From positions 1-35,136 of the forward strand of contig CANFLZ010000022.1 of NCBI GenBank assembly GCA_947448135.1: a stretch of 35,136 nucleotides of DNA, in the 5' to 3' direction. The notes under the pieces are model-generated. The model was not told where the DNA came from. It made no database searches and saw only the letters and a program-made list of their open reading frames with translations. Shown here in pieces: positions 34,953 to 35,136 of the stretch. The stretch's first letter is position 1. Every line of letters starts with the position of its first letter. Source of the stretch: Flavobacteriales bacterium. Its GTDB lineage: Bacteria > Bacteroidota > Bacteroidia > Flavobacteriales_D > Sanyastnellaceae. Both the position numbers and the translations under genes were made by a program.

Positions 34953-35136
34953 TAGCCGATGATCTTGTCCATTTGGTACAAGGGATCTCGTTGGTATAAA
35001 AACAAATGGTAGTCATTTCGAGTGGCCGCAAAATTGCCTTCTGTGTAACGCAACTCTTCGTCTGCTGAATGATCACCGATCCAGCGATACCGATAATTAA
35101 TTACTCCTTGCTTCATGGGTACAGCAACTACATAGG
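34931..35136 (-). CDS. C-terminal fragment of a T9SS plug-type protein (DUF5103)
   Basis: The frame is open to the right edge, so only the last 67-68 residues are present. The tail has MKQGVINYRY, then YTEGNFAATRNDYHLFLYQRDP and YQMDKIIGYY. This is the pattern of DUF5103 C-termini (LKQG-YNY...EGN...TENDYT-VYYR...YDRLIGY), the family that includes the plug protein that closes the SprA/Sov channel of the type IX secretion system. The identification is by pattern from memory on a short fragment. It ties the window to Bacteroidota. It overlaps the acetyltransferase gene end by 22 nt. Confidence 0.72.
   Translation of the reverse strand, partial: YVVAVPMKQGVINYRYRWIGDHSADEELRYTEGNFAATRNDYHLFLYQRDPLYQMDKIIGYYFFVEK

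Overview
The window comes from a Bacteroidota genome, most likely Flavobacteriales-like. Three things support this. Several start codons are preceded by the Bacteroidota -7 promoter element (TAnnTTTG). The right edge carries the C-terminus of a DUF5103-type (type IX secretion plug) protein. The remaining gene families (NUDIX-type sugar regulator, DUF7009, GldL-like membrane repeats, DabA/DabB, MksBEF) fit the phylum. Gene density is very high, with many overlapping or abutting genes. I see no tRNA, rRNA, IS element, prophage or CRISPR.

Left part (1-9356): a partial GldL-like membrane protein is followed by a convergent kynA-aldehyde dehydrogenase pair. A NUDIX-type transcription factor then faces a five-gene operon, pfkA-gapA-sugar kinase-pgmB-GH65 phosphorylase. 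The operon encodes phosphorolysis of an alpha-glucobiose (probably maltose). Both resulting hexose units become glucose-6-phosphate and pass through two key glycolytic steps. Two TGTAnnnnnTACA-like operators lie between the regulator and the operon.

Middle (9353-18969, all minus strand): one MBOAT acyltransferase with two SGNH hydrolases forms an envelope-polymer O-acylation module. Next come an outer-membrane beta-barrel protein, the molybdenum cofactor genes moeA and moaA, a DUF7009-like protein, a 2OG-Fe(II) dioxygenase and exonuclease III.

Right-middle (19052-29637, plus strand): a small putative secreted His/acidic protein precedes SulP-DabA-DabB, an inorganic-carbon uptake module. After a hairpin comes a tightly overlapping four-gene operon: adenylation enzyme, carrier protein, MBOAT and SGNH protein. 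It has the parts of a dlt (D-alanylation) operon in the order A-C-B-D, in a Gram-negative lineage without teichoic acids. A key DltA specificity cysteine is replaced, so the transferred amino acid is open. This is the best candidate for an undescribed system in the window.

Right end (29662-35136): an MksBEF-like SMC condensin operon without a JetD nuclease gene carries a previously hidden 37-codon gene. That gene overlaps both the mksB stop and the mksF start. A GNAT acetyltransferase and the T9SS plug fragment close the window. A recurrent pattern is a TAnnTTTG-like element ending exactly 4 nt before the ATG of four unrelated genes, which implies leaderless mRNAs.
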